Shown here: positions 1 to 9,204 of the stretch, one piece after another
How the letters are laid out: the number at the start of each line of letters is the position of its first letter
Numbering within the stretch: the first letter of the stretch is position 1
Origin: an uncultured Vicinamibacterales bacterium
GTDB lineage: Bacteria; Acidobacteriota; Vicinamibacteria; Vicinamibacterales; UBA8438
Direction of reading: 5' to 3'
DNA length: 64,000 nt
Assembly (NCBI GenBank): GCA_958295905.1
Contig: OY282382.1
Location: 4,956,910-5,020,909 of the forward strand
Program-made: the position numbers and the translations under genes
Notes under the pieces: model-generated
What the model was told of the DNA's origin: nothing
Seen by the model: the letters and a program-made list of their open reading frames with translations, nothing else
Databases searched by the model: none

Positions 1-384
1 CTCGGCGGCCAGCGACAGCGGGATCACGCCGTATCGGTTCGACGCCCGGACATCCGCCCCGGCGTCCACGAGGCGGCCCACGAGGTCCGCGTCATCGTGA
101 TACGCGGCCCAGTGCAGGGCCGTCATGCCATCGACCTGCGCGGCGTTCACGTCGCCCGGCGGATCGAGCAGACGGTCGATGGCCGCCCGATCGCGCTGCT
201 GGACCGCGTCGGCCAACGGCGCCTCGGACGCGGCGGCGCCGAGCGTCGCCAGACCGACGAGCGCGACGACGACCACGCACCCGGCCCGGAGGGCGCCGCC
301 TGCGCCGCCGCCCCAACCAACCCTGCCGGCGGTCCGCACCGTTCTACGGCGCGGACTCCCGGCGGCCATTCTGCGATGCATCAT
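1..384 (-). CDS. Ankyrin-repeat protein, N-terminal part (runs off left edge)
   Basis: This is an open minus-strand frame of 128 codons, cut by the window edge. It begins with two adjacent ATG codons. An arginine-rich, Gly/Ala-rich stretch is followed by a hydrophobic segment (VVVVALVGLATLGAAAS), probably a signal peptide or signal anchor, so export to the periplasm is likely. From about residue 75 the text has ankyrin-repeat grammar: DVNAAQVDGMTALHWAAYH, then DLVGRLVDAGADVRASNRYG. Ankyrin repeats mediate protein-protein contacts, and the partner is unknown. The signal-peptide coding region overlaps a dispersed repeat (REP-A, 281-359) that recurs at 57979, so either the N-terminus was captured from the repeat or the true start lies further downstream. 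The family is clear; the exact start is uncertain. Confidence 0.75.
   Translation of the reverse strand, partial: MMHRRMAAGSPRRRTVRTAGRVGWGGGAGGALRAGCVVVVALVGLATLGAAASEAPLADAVQQRDRAAIDRLLDPPGDVNAAQVDGMTALHWAAYHDDADLVGRLVDAGADVRASNRYGVIPLSLAAE
281..359 (-). repeat. REP-A dispersed hairpin element, copy 1
   Basis: On the minus strand a hairpin (GGAGTCCGCGCCGT, loop AGA, ACGGTGCGGACC) is followed by GGGTTGGTTGGGG and a GC-rich tail ending CTCCGGGC. The same order of blocks, about 80 bp long, recurs on the plus strand at 57979-58062. Copy 1 lies inside the predicted signal-peptide coding region of the ankyrin gene. Confidence 0.6.
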
Positions 385-539
385 TCCGTCTCCCGTGCCC
401 GGCTTCTCGGAACCCGTCCCCCCGCGGCGGGGGCGGAACGAAAGCGGGCCGCTCCACCGTCCCGACGCGGCTCCCGCGCCCTGCGCCTGGAACCGTCCCC
501 GACGAGACGACGGCGGGAACGCGGGCCGCGCCGCCCGAC

Positions 540-1886
540 CTACAACGCCACCGGGTCGAGCAGCGTGTCTATCCTGCCGGTGCTGTCCGACCAGGTATCG
601 AGCTCCACCCCGACCTTGTCGAGCAGGGTCAGGTGCAGGTTCGCCATCGGCGTCGGCTCGGCGTACCGGATGTGCCGCCCCCCCTGCGTCCGGCCGGCGC
701 CGCCGCCGGCCACCACCACCGGGAGGTTCACGTGGTCGTGGACGTTCGGATTGCCCATCCCGCTGCCGTACATGTACAGGGAGTGGTCGAGCAACGACCC
801 GTCGCCGTCCGGCGCCGCCGCCAGCCGCTCGAGGAAGTACCCGAACAGCGACACGTGGTACTGGTTGATCTTGGCCAGCATCGCGAGCTTCTCGGGATCG
901 TTGCCGTGGTGCGAGATCGGGTGATGCGGGTCCGGCACCCCGATCTCCGGATAGGTCCGGTTGCTCGACTCCCGCGCGAGCTGGAAGGTGACGACCCGGG
1001 TCACGTCGCCCTGCAAGGCGAGCACCTGCAGGTCGAACATCAGCTTCGCGTGGTCCTCGTAGGCGGCCGGCACCCCGATGGGCCGATCCAGGTCGGGCAG
1101 CGGATTGTGTTCGGTTTCCGCCTCCGCCCTCTGAATCCGGCGCTCGACCTCGCGAACCGTCTCCAGATACTCGCGCACGCGGCCGCGGTCGCCGGGACCG
1201 AGCTCGCGCTGCAGCCGCGCGATGTCGTCGCGCACCCAGTCCAGCAGGCTCGCGCGCCGTCCCAGCGCCGCGCGGCGCTGCACGGCGGTCCCACCCTCGC
1301 CGAACAGGCGCTCGAACACCATCCGCGGATGGGCCTCGGGCGGCAACGGCGAGGTCGGCGACGACCACGAGAGGTTGTTCTGGTAGACGCAGGCGTAGCC
1401 GTTGTCGCACTGGCCGACCATGTCGAGCAGATCCATCGCCAGCTCGAGCGAGGGCAGTTGCGTCTCCCGGCCGATGCGCCGGGCCGCGATCTGATCGACG
1501 GTGGTGCCCAGATAGTAGTCGGTGCTCTCGGTCCACTTCGCCTTGGCCGCGCTCAAGAACGAGGCGTTCGACGTGGCGTGGGTCCCGGGGTACGCGTTCC
1601 GGAGCTCCAGGTTGCTGACCACCGTCAACTGGTCCCGCACCGGCGCCAGGGGCCCCAGGCTCGGAGACAGGCGGGTCAGCGCCCCGCCCCCGCCGGGCGG
1701 CGTCCACAGGGCGATGTTGGATCCCATCGGCACGTAGACGAACCCGAGGCGCCGGACCGGTTTCGCCGCGGTGTTGGCGAGCGCCGTCATCGACGGCACC
1801 ATCGCATCGAGCAGCGGCAACGCCACGGCGGCTCCGGCGCCGCGCAGAAAGGTCCGCCGCGGCAACGCCCTCTTCGAGATAATCAT
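540..1886 (-). CDS. DUF1552 domain-containing Tat-exported protein
   Basis: This 448-aa protein opens with ISKRALPRRTFLRGAGAAVA, a twin-arginine signal (RRTFL) before a hydrophobic Ala/Leu core, so folded export is predicted. The body matches the DUF1552 family: early LGFVYVPMGSNIALWTPP, TWLNV-like core, a His/Asp-rich block DPHHPISHHGND and MYGSGMGNPNVHDH near the C-terminus. DUF1552 proteins are common in Acidobacteriota and Planctomycetes, almost always paired with a DUF1592/DUF1588 cytochrome-like partner; no biochemical role is established. The start ATG overlaps the stop of the upstream DUF1592 gene (ATGA at 1883-1886), so the pair is translationally coupled and probably works together outside the cytoplasm. 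Confidence 0.9.
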   Translation of the reverse strand: MIISKRALPRRTFLRGAGAAVALPLLDAMVPSMTALANTAAKPVRRLGFVYVPMGSNIALWTPPGGGGALTRLSPSLGPLAPVRDQLTVVSNLELRNAYPGTHATSNASFLSAAKAKWTESTDYYLGTTVDQIAARRIGRETQLPSLELAMDLLDMVGQCDNGYACVYQNNLSWSSPTSPLPPEAHPRMVFERLFGEGGTAVQRRAALGRRASLLDWVRDDIARLQRELGPGDRGRVREYLETVREVERRIQRAEAETEHNPLPDLDRPIGVPAAYEDHAKLMFDLQVLALQGDVTRVVTFQLARESSNRTYPEIGVPDPHHPISHHGNDPEKLAMLAKINQYHVSLFGYFLERLAAAPDGDGSLLDHSLYMYGSGMGNPNVHDHVNLPVVVAGGGAGRTQGGRHIRYAEPTPMANLHLTLLDKVGVELDTWSDSTGRIDTLLDPVAL

Positions 1887-4273
1887 GATGCTTTCCTCAT
1901 CTGGAACGGCGTGCTCTCGACCACCCCCACGACCAGCGACGAAAGACGGTAGTCGTCCTCCCGCGCGGCCCGGAGAATGGCCCGGACGGCCGGGGCGTCG
2001 GCGTGCCCGACCCCGCGTCCGATCGCAAACGTCAGCAACTTTTCCGCCACCGTGCCCACGAAGAGCTCGGGGCGCCGCAGCAGCGCCGCCTCCAGCTCGT
2101 CGACGCCGTCGACGCTCGTCCCGTCGAAGAGCGTCGCCGCGGCGTCCACGGGCACCCCCCCGTCCGCGTCGCGCCAGCGCCCGACCGCGTCGTAATTCTC
2201 GAGAGCGAAGCCCACCGGGTCCATCAGCAGGTGGCAGCTCGCGCACGCGGGATTCGCCCGATGCGCGCTCATGCGCTCCTTCATCGAGCGGGCGCGCGCC
2301 CCCGCCCCCGTCTCTTCCAACTCGGGCACGTTGGGGGGCGGCGGGGGCGGCGGCACCCCCAGAATGTTGTCGAGCACCCATTTCCCCCGGATGACCGGCG
2401 ATGTGCGCGTGGCGTAGGAGGTCGCCAGCAGGATGCTGCCCTGGCGCAGCAGTCCGCCCCGGGTCCCGCCTTCGCCGAACTCGACGCGGCGGAACCGGCT
2501 GCCGTAGACGTGCGGCACCCCGTAGTGCCTGGCCAGCCGCTCGTTCAGGTACGTGTAGTCCGCCCGCAGCAGGTCGAGGACGCTGCGATTCTCGCGCAGG
2601 ACGCTCTCGACGAGCATCTCCGTCTCCTGCCGGAACGCCTGACGCAGGTTGTCGTCGAAGTCGGGGAAGACCCGCATGTCCGGGGTAATCGACTCCAGGT
2701 TCCGGAGATGCAGCCACTGGCCCGCGAAGTTGGTCACGAGGTTCGAGGCGCGCGGGTCCGCCAGCATCCGGCGCGCCTGCCGCGCGAGCGCCCCCGGCGC
2801 GGTCAACTCCCCCCGCTCGGCCAACCCGAGCAGCTCGTCGTCGGGAATGCTGCTCCACAGGAAGAACGACAGCCGCGACGCCAGCTCGATGCCGCTCAGA
2901 CGATACGGCGCGCCGGGCGCGGCGCCGGCGGGGTCCCGCTCCACCCGGAACAGGAACTCGGGGCTCACCAGCACCGCGGCCAGCCCCATCTCGATGCCGG
3001 TGTCGAACCCCGCCTCGTCCCGAGCCGCGCGGTACAGATCGAACGGCCGCGCGAGGTCCGCCGCGGTCACCGGACGGCGGTAGGCCCGCCGCATCAGGGT
3101 CGACAGGATGTCGGCGGCGCAGGCGTCGTCGCCGGCCGGCGCGGCCGGCTGGCAGGTGAAGATGCGGGCCCGGCTCGGGGTATCGCCGGCCCCGGCGGGG
3201 TTGTAGGGACCCACGATCGAGATCTCGTACACCGCCGGCTGCACCCGCGGGTGCCGGTAATAGTTGAAGTGCGCCTGGTACGGCTGCCGCTCGGTCTCCA
3301 GCAGCAGCTCGGGCTTCTTGGGGAACGTGACCGCCAGGGCATGCGGACCGGCCGCGACCGCGACGCGCCGCGTGAGATGCGCGTCGAGCGTGTCGTGCGA
3401 CGGCTGGTAGTTCAACGCATGCTCGGCGACCTGCTCCGCCGGCCGCACGGTGAAGGTGTCCACCAGCTCGCCGTCGAGCAGCAGGTGCAGGTCGTGCGGC
3501 TCGCTCAGGCCCTCGATGTGCTCGTTCCGGTCGCGGGCCAGCCGGATGCTGATCTCGTAGTCGCCGTCGACGGGAAAGGTATGCGACAGCAGGGCGCCGC
3601 CGCGCGTCCCGATCGGCATGCCGGGCAGGTGTCCCTCCTGCGTCAGGTCCGGCCGGGTGCGAACCGTGACGCCGCCGGGCCCCAGGCCGGGGCGTCCGAC
3701 CGCGAGCCGGCTGATCTTCTCGGCCGCCGAGACGTACCGCTCCAGCAACGTGGGCGAAAGATTCCCGACGGTGATGTTGTCGAACCCGAAGCTGGACGAA
3801 TCGCCCGGGAGCAGCGCCGCCACGTCGACGTCCAGATCCAGCAGATCCCGCACCGCATTGTGGTACTCCGTGCGGTTGAGCCGCCGGAACGTCTCGGAGC
3901 GTCCCGGGTCCGGCGCCGCCGCGGCCCGGCGGTCCAGGGCCGCCTCCAGCGATCCGATGGCCGCCGCGTACGCCGATTCGTCGGGCCGGCGGGCGGAGAC
4001 CGGCGGCATCTGCCGGGCGCGCAGCTTCCGGACCACCCGCTCCCAGACCTCCGTATGGTCGGACAGCGCCTCCCCGGCAATGGTGTCCAGGGCGAGACCG
4101 GCGGTGCGGGTCCGGCCGTTGTGACACGACACGCAGTAGCGTCCGACCAGGGTCCGATACGCTTCCGCGTCCGGCGCCGGCTGGGTGGACGCCGGCGCGG
4201 CGCCGAGCGCGCCTGCCGCGAGCATCCCCGCCAGAATCGGGCGGAGTCTCCAACGTCGCCTCGGTTTCGACAT
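1883..4273 (-). CDS. DUF1592/DUF1588/DUF1585 exported cytochrome-like protein
   Basis: The protein has 796 residues. A short basic N-terminus and hydrophobic stretch (ILAGMLAAGALGAAPAS) form a signal peptide. It is followed by a c-type haem motif CVSCH near residue 50 in a planctomycete-type cytochrome context (YRTLVGRYCVSCHNGRT), then ETFRRLNRTEYHNAVRDLL (DUF1587 type), the DUF1592 and DUF1588 regions (LLRADYTYLNERLARHYG) and a second CASCH motif in the DUF1585-like C-terminus. The domain order is that of the planctomycete/acidobacterial PSCyt multidomain proteins. Function is unproven; the two CxxCH motifs suggest covalent haem and extracytoplasmic electron transfer. The start ATG was chosen because a GAGGGGGAA ribosome site precedes it; an in-frame start 9 codons upstream is less likely. 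It forms an operon with the DUF1552 gene. Confidence 0.88.
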   Translation of the reverse strand: MSKPRRRWRLRPILAGMLAAGALGAAPASTQPAPDAEAYRTLVGRYCVSCHNGRTRTAGLALDTIAGEALSDHTEVWERVVRKLRARQMPPVSARRPDESAYAAAIGSLEAALDRRAAAAPDPGRSETFRRLNRTEYHNAVRDLLDLDVDVAALLPGDSSSFGFDNITVGNLSPTLLERYVSAAEKISRLAVGRPGLGPGGVTVRTRPDLTQEGHLPGMPIGTRGGALLSHTFPVDGDYEISIRLARDRNEHIEGLSEPHDLHLLLDGELVDTFTVRPAEQVAEHALNYQPSHDTLDAHLTRRVAVAAGPHALAVTFPKKPELLLETERQPYQAHFNYYRHPRVQPAVYEISIVGPYNPAGAGDTPSRARIFTCQPAAPAGDDACAADILSTLMRRAYRRPVTAADLARPFDLYRAARDEAGFDTGIEMGLAAVLVSPEFLFRVERDPAGAAPGAPYRLSGIELASRLSFFLWSSIPDDELLGLAERGELTAPGALARQARRMLADPRASNLVTNFAGQWLHLRNLESITPDMRVFPDFDDNLRQAFRQETEMLVESVLRENRSVLDLLRADYTYLNERLARHYGVPHVYGSRFRRVEFGEGGTRGGLLRQGSILLATSYATRTSPVIRGKWVLDNILGVPPPPPPPNVPELEETGAGARARSMKERMSAHRANPACASCHLLMDPVGFALENYDAVGRWRDADGGVPVDAAATLFDGTSVDGVDELEAALLRRPELFVGTVAEKLLTFAIGRGVGHADAPAVRAILRAAREDDYRLSSLVVGVVESTPFQMRKAS

Positions 4274-4445
4274 CCGGCGTTCCCCCTCCCGGGCCACCAA
4301 GGTAGGCGTGACGAATTTCTGACCCCTTTATACACGATCCGCACCTGCCGGGGTTCCACCGCCGCGAATCCGTCTTATCATTGTTGAAGGTGCCGCGCCG
4401 ACTCGCCGACCGATCCGGAAGTGGCGGCGTTCCTGGGAAGAAGCC

Positions 4446-4916
4446 GTGTCCGACCATCCACGCCCCTTCACCATCGATACCGATCGGCGCGGGCGAGGCG
4501 TGCAGATCGCGCTGAGCCTGATCGGCATCCCGTTCGTCGTGTCGCTGGCGGGACTCGGGCTCCGGTCGCCCCTGTCGCAACTGGCGTTGATCGACGAAGG
4601 CCCTCTCGCGATCAGCGCCGCCGCCACCGGCGCCGCCCTGCTGCTCGTCATCGCCGGGGCGTGGGCCGTCGACTGGTGGACGGTCAGAAGACAGGTGCGG
4701 GCGCTGGCCGCGGTGAACCGACAGATCGAGCTGACGGGCGACGAGATCGAGACGGAACGAGCCCGGCACGCCATGGAATTGAAGATCAAGACGAACGCGA
4801 TCGAGAACCGGAACGACGACCCGCCGCATCGGACGCCGGGCGCCGATCTCGAGATTCGGCCCGCCGTCCTCGATGCGGCCGCGCAGCCCCCGCAACTGCC
4901 GGAACGGACGTCGTGA
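4446..4916 (+). CDS. Small two-helix membrane protein with C-terminal coiled coil (paralogue A)
   Basis: The 156-aa product starts at GTG. Two hydrophobic helices (about residues 22-42, GVQIALSLIGIPFVVSLAGLG, and 58-78, AATGAALLLVIAGAWAVDWW) are followed by a charged helical tail (RRQVRALAAVNRQIELTGDEI) likely to be cytoplasmic. I do not recognise a named family. The next gene is a paralogue with the same layout and near-identical helix motifs, and the two overlap by GTGA, so this is a tandem duplication expressed as one unit. The gene diverges from the DUF1592 operon. Confidence 0.7.
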   Translation: MSDHPRPFTIDTDRRGRGVQIALSLIGIPFVVSLAGLGLRSPLSQLALIDEGPLAISAAATGAALLLVIAGAWAVDWWTVRRQVRALAAVNRQIELTGDEIETERARHAMELKIKTNAIENRNDDPPHRTPGADLEIRPAVLDAAAQPPQLPERTS

Positions 4917-5479
4917 CCCGGAACGCCAACGAGATCGTGGCTGCGCTGGACCGCAGCATGCGCCGGGTCCGGGTATCTCTGGCGCTCTATGGCGTGCCCT
5001 GCCTGATCGCGCTGGCCGGGCTGGGGTTCCGCGGCGCCTTGACCGGCATCTCGCCGGTCCTGGCCGACTACCTCGAGATCGCGGCGACGGTCGCCGCGGT
5101 CGGTCTCCTGCTCGTGATCATGGCGGGTTGGCTGGCCACCCGGCGGGCGCTCCGGCAACTCGACCTCCGACTGCGCGAGTCCACCGCCCGCCTCGCCCTC
5201 AATCGCCGGGAGATAGAGGCCACCAAGACCCGGCACGCGCTCGAGCGGCAGGTCAAGACGCTGGAGCTCGAGCATGCGGTGGCGAGCCGGGAGGCCCGCC
5301 TGCGGATTCGAGAGCTCGAGCGCGCGCTCGATCAGGCCCCCCCCGCCCCGCCGCCGGCCGATCCCGAACCGGCCGCGGCCCCCGCCCCGCACCGGGCGCC
5401 GCCGGCGACCCTGAACCGGCCGCGCAAAATTCTGCGGGAAGCGGACGCCACCGAATCGGCCGCGGACGAAAGCGCCTGA
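4913..5479 (+). CDS. Small two-helix membrane protein with coiled coil (paralogue B)
   Basis: The 188-aa product starts at a GTG overlapping the stop of paralogue A. Helix 1 (LALYGVPCLIALAGLGFRG) and helix 2 (VAAVGLLLVIMAGWLATRR) align with those of paralogue A (SLIGIPFVVSLAGLGLRS, GAALLLVIAGAWAVDWW). A longer cytoplasmic coiled coil follows (RQLDLRLRESTARLALNRRE onward, heptad-like Leu/Ala spacing), then a Pro/Ala-rich tail. Both share the phrase 'E.E..(R/K)ARHA(M/L)E' after helix 2. Function is unknown; a hetero-oligomeric membrane scaffold is a guess from the paired, coupled arrangement. Confidence 0.7.
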   Translation: MTRNANEIVAALDRSMRRVRVSLALYGVPCLIALAGLGFRGALTGISPVLADYLEIAATVAAVGLLLVIMAGWLATRRALRQLDLRLRESTARLALNRREIEATKTRHALERQVKTLELEHAVASREARLRIRELERALDQAPPAPPPADPEPAAAPAPHRAPPATLNRPRKILREADATESAADESA

Positions 5480-5492
5480 CCGCCGAGCCCCT

Positions 5493-8400
5493 TCAACGGA
5501 ACTCGACCGGCGGGGGCGGGACCAGATCCACGGTCCCCGCGGTCACGCGGAGCGCCGAACGTCCCGCGGAGCCCGAGGTGATCCGCAGGCGGGCCACCCC
5601 GTCGGCGGCGGTCACCGATTCGACGGGCCGCACGCTGTCCGCGGCGCGGCTGGAGAGAACCCGTACCGGCGCCCCGGCCACCGGATTGTCGAAGGCATCC
5701 CGCACCGTGACGGTGATCTCGGCCGCGGCGTCCCCGCCGGCGGCGACCGCGCCGGGCGATACCGCCACCGTCGAGGCCGCCGCGCTCGGATCCCCCGGAA
5801 CGACCCGAACCTCCCCCGTCCCCTCGACCCCGTTCGACCGCGCCCGCACCCGTCCGGCCCCGGCCGCCAGCGCGGTGAAGATGCCGCGCGTCGGTTCGAC
5901 GGTGCCCACGTCCCCCGACACCTGCCAATCGACCGCGTACCCCGCCACGGTGTTCCCGCGCGCATCGAATCCGGCGGTGCGGAACTGCAGGAGCTCGCCC
6001 GATCGCACCTCGGGAGCCGCAGGCTGCACCTCCAGCACCGCCAGCGCACCCGGCGTCGTGGCCACGTCCGCGGTCCCGACCACCCCGCCGGCGGTGGCGG
6101 TCACCACCCCCGTGCCGACCATGGTCCCGCTGAACCGCCCCTCGGCGTCTATGCCGCCGACGCCGTAGGTCACGCTCCAATCCGGATCGACGTCCACCAG
6201 ATTGCCGTACGCGTCGCGGCCGGCCGCCGTGAACGTCTGCGTCGTATCGCTCGCCACGTCCGCCCGCGCCGGTGCCACCACGATCGCGGCGAGCGGGCCC
6301 GGCACCACGTTCACCGCCGCCTCGGCCACCAACGATCCGCTGGTCACCTGAATCACCGCGGGTCCCGCCCGCGTGGGGACGAACTGCCCCGCCGCGTCGA
6401 TGGTCCCCGCGCCGCGGACAATTTCCCACCGGGGCTCGACGTCGACGACGTGACCGTCCCGGTCGCTTCCCACCGCCGACAGCTGGATCCGTTCGCCGGC
6501 CGTCACCTCGGCCCGGTCCGACCCGCGCACGATCCGGAGCTCCGCCAGCGGGCCCGGCGACACCCGCACCGGCGCTTCGGCCGAGAACCCGCCCGCCCGC
6601 GCGATGATGCGGCCGCTCCCCGGGGAGGCCGCGACGAACCGTCCCTCGGCGTCGACCCGGCCGACGCCGCCGGTCACCTCCCATTCGGGCCGGATCACCA
6701 CCTCGTTGCCGTTCGCATCGACGCCGGTCCAATCCACCGGCCGCGCCTCGCCGACCTGCACGTCGGCCGGCGCTTCGAGGTCGATGGCGGCCAGCGGGCC
6801 GGGCACGACCCGCACCGCGGCGACCCCCGACAACCCGCCGGCCGTCGCGACCACCGAGCCGGCCCCGGCCGCGACCGCGGTGAGCCGCCCATCCCCGGTT
6901 CCGATGGCGCCGACGCCGCCGGTCACCGTCCACGCCGGCGTCACCGGCCGCTCGTTCCCGAGCGCATCCCGGCCCGTGGCCTCGAACGCCTGCACCGAAC
7001 CCGATGCGATGTCGAGCGCCCGCGGAGTCACCTCGATGGCGGCCAGGGGTCCGGCGGTGACCCGAATCGCGGCCTCGACCGACAGGCCCCCCACCGCCGC
7101 CACCAACGTGACCGCGCCGGCGGCGGTGCCGACGAACGTACCGCCGGCGTCGATACGCCCCTCACCCGCCGACAGGCTCCAGGCCGGCTCGACCGTCACG
7201 CGGTTGCCCACGCCGTCGACCCCGGTCACCGTGAACCCTTGCCGCGATCCGGCCACCACGGTGACGGCGCGCGGCGCCACGGCAAGGCCGGTCAACGGGC
7301 CCGGGACCACCTGCACGTCCGCGGCGCCAGTCACCTCTCCCGACCGCGCCACCACCTGCGCCTGTCCGGCCTGCCCCCCCGTGAACCCGCCGGCCGGATC
7401 GAGCTGCCCCACGGCCGACGACAGATGCCAGACCGGCTCGATGGCCACGTCGTTCCCGGCCGCATCGCGTCCGGCGGCCACGAAGGCGGTCGTGGTCCCG
7501 GCCGGCACCTCGGCCCGCGCCGGACTCACCGAGATCGATTCGAGCGGGCCCGGGACCACCCTGATCACCGTGGAGGCCGCGACGCGGCCGGAGGCGACGA
7601 CCAACCGCGCCGTACCCGCCCGCACCCCCCGGAAACGCCCGCCGTCGTCGAGCTCGCCGATCGCATCGGACAGGCTCCAGGTCGGCGTCAGCGGCACCGT
7701 ATTGCCGCCGGCATCCTGCCCGACGGCGCGAAACTGCCGCTCGGCCCCGCTGACGACGGTCGGGTTGACCGGTTCCAGGGCAATCGTCACCAACGGCCCC
7801 GGCGTCACCTCCACCCGGGCTTCGCCCCGCAGATCGCCGGCCGCGGCCACCACCGCGGCCTGCCCGACCCGTCCCGCCGTCAGGACCCCCCGGCCGTCGA
7901 GATCGCCCACGTCCCGCGTGAGGCTCCACTCGACGGTCACGCCCGAATCGTTCGGGTCGAGGGCCACCGCGTTCCCGCCGGCGTCACGGGCCACCGCGCG
8001 CAGCGCGACCTCTCCACCCGATGCGACGCGCACCTCGGCCGGCAGCAATTCGATGCGGCGCGCGGGACCCGCCACCACCGTCAGCGCGCTCGACGCCTCG
8101 ACCCCGCCGACCGCGGCCCGCACCCGTCCCCGGCCCGCCGTCCCCGCCGTGAACGTCCCGGACGGCTCCAGCGCGCCGATTCCCCCCGCCAGGGTCCACT
8201 GCGGCCGCACCACGAGCTCGCCGCCGTCGTCGTCATAGCCCGTCGCTTCGAAGGTCAGGGTGTCGCCGGCCACCACCTCCGCCCGGTCCGGCCGCACCGT
8301 CAGCCGGGACAGCCGACGGGTGGGCACGACGAGTGTCTGCGGCGGCAGACCCGCCACCGAGACCTCCACCCGGTTGTCGCCCGGGTCGGGGGCGGTGGTG

Positions 8401-8972
8401 AAGAGGCGCGTGAGCGACCCCGCGTTGTCCGTCCCGCCGCCGGCGAGGTCCGGCGCCGAGCCGTCCGCGGCCGCCCGCAGCCCGACGATGGCGCCGGACA
8501 CGGGATTGTCGAATCGGTCCGCGACGGCGACGCCGAGGATGACGACGCCGCCGCTGACCGTGCGCTCCGGATCGGCGGTCACGGTGAAGCTGGCGGGAGG
8601 CCCGGGGCGGCCGGGCACGACGAGCGTCGCCGACAGATCGCCGGCGACCGCCTCGATGCGGTTCTCGCCGACCCGACTCGACGCGGTGAGGGTCACGTCG
8701 GCGGTACCGGCGGCGCCGGTCACCACCTCTTCCGCGCTCAGGGCCGTGCCCGGCGTGTCGGTGGACAGCCGGATCACTTGGCCCGGCACCGGTGTATTCA
8801 GGTTGTCCAGGAGCTCGATCCGAACCTGCGCCGACCCGCCGACCGGCAGCGCCTCAACCTCGGCCACGATCTCGAGCCGTTCCGGTTCGCTGCCGACACA
8901 ACCGGCGAGAACCGCGAGGCCGCCCGCCGCCGCGCATACCAGGAGCAAACTCCGCCCGCTTCGTCCGTCCAT
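5493..8972 (-). CDS. Large Ig-like repeat lipoprotein (about 11 BIG/invasin-like modules)
   Basis: This 1159-aa protein opens MDGRSGRSLLLVCAAAGGLA and reaches a lipobox LAGC around residue 25, so it is a predicted lipoprotein. The rest is a head-to-tail array of about 85-95-residue beta modules. Each begins with a phrase like PGPLAAIEVTPRALDIASG, carries a GRDA-GN core and a W-S-L/V-T strand, then a GVG-ID-GG-F-G phrase, and closes with V-V-PG. The first modules resemble filamin/invasin type (DNLNTPVPGQ, ADRFDNPVSGA); later ones resemble BIG_2. Such proteins act as surface stalks or adhesins; no terminal ligand-binding domain is evident, so the ligand is unknown. A GAGGAGTGGAGCC ribosome site supports this start. 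The gene appears monocistronic. Confidence 0.85.
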   Translation of the reverse strand: MDGRSGRSLLLVCAAAGGLAVLAGCVGSEPERLEIVAEVEALPVGGSAQVRIELLDNLNTPVPGQVIRLSTDTPGTALSAEEVVTGAAGTADVTLTASSRVGENRIEAVAGDLSATLVVPGRPGPPASFTVTADPERTVSGGVVILGVAVADRFDNPVSGAIVGLRAAADGSAPDLAGGGTDNAGSLTRLFTTAPDPGDNRVEVSVAGLPPQTLVVPTRRLSRLTVRPDRAEVVAGDTLTFEATGYDDDGGELVVRPQWTLAGGIGALEPSGTFTAGTAGRGRVRAAVGGVEASSALTVVAGPARRIELLPAEVRVASGGEVALRAVARDAGGNAVALDPNDSGVTVEWSLTRDVGDLDGRGVLTAGRVGQAAVVAAAGDLRGEARVEVTPGPLVTIALEPVNPTVVSGAERQFRAVGQDAGGNTVPLTPTWSLSDAIGELDDGGRFRGVRAGTARLVVASGRVAASTVIRVVPGPLESISVSPARAEVPAGTTTAFVAAGRDAAGNDVAIEPVWHLSSAVGQLDPAGGFTGGQAGQAQVVARSGEVTGAADVQVVPGPLTGLAVAPRAVTVVAGSRQGFTVTGVDGVGNRVTVEPAWSLSAGEGRIDAGGTFVGTAAGAVTLVAAVGGLSVEAAIRVTAGPLAAIEVTPRALDIASGSVQAFEATGRDALGNERPVTPAWTVTGGVGAIGTGDGRLTAVAAGAGSVVATAGGLSGVAAVRVVPGPLAAIDLEAPADVQVGEARPVDWTGVDANGNEVVIRPEWEVTGGVGRVDAEGRFVAASPGSGRIIARAGGFSAEAPVRVSPGPLAELRIVRGSDRAEVTAGERIQLSAVGSDRDGHVVDVEPRWEIVRGAGTIDAAGQFVPTRAGPAVIQVTSGSLVAEAAVNVVPGPLAAIVVAPARADVASDTTQTFTAAGRDAYGNLVDVDPDWSVTYGVGGIDAEGRFSGTMVGTGVVTATAGGVVGTADVATTPGALAVLEVQPAAPEVRSGELLQFRTAGFDARGNTVAGYAVDWQVSGDVGTVEPTRGIFTALAAGAGRVRARSNGVEGTGEVRVVPGDPSAAASTVAVSPGAVAAGGDAAAEITVTVRDAFDNPVAGAPVRVLSSRAADSVRPVESVTAADGVARLRITSGSAGRSALRVTAGTVDLVPPPPVEFR

Positions 8973-9204
8973 GGCTCCACTCCTCACGCGCAAGTTCCGC
9001 CGCACGCTCGATTCTACCGGGAGCGCCCCCCCCACGTTCCCCGGAGATCGGATCCGGCGCGGTGGCGGGCGGCGAGGCCGCGATCTCACCGCGGGCCTGA
9101 ACCGCCTGCGTCGCGGTTGGAGCGGGGGACCGCCGCGCGGCGGCGGCGATCTCCACGTCGGCCCCGCCCTCCCGAAACCGCCCGCATCCTGCTTCGAACC
9201 CGCC

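Noticed and set aside
540-4895. A 1451-residue minus-strand frame covering the DUF1552 and DUF1592 genes as one protein
   Set aside because: Only its C-terminal part is real (DUF1552). Upstream it reads out of frame through the DUF1592 gene as Arg/Gly-rich nonsense.
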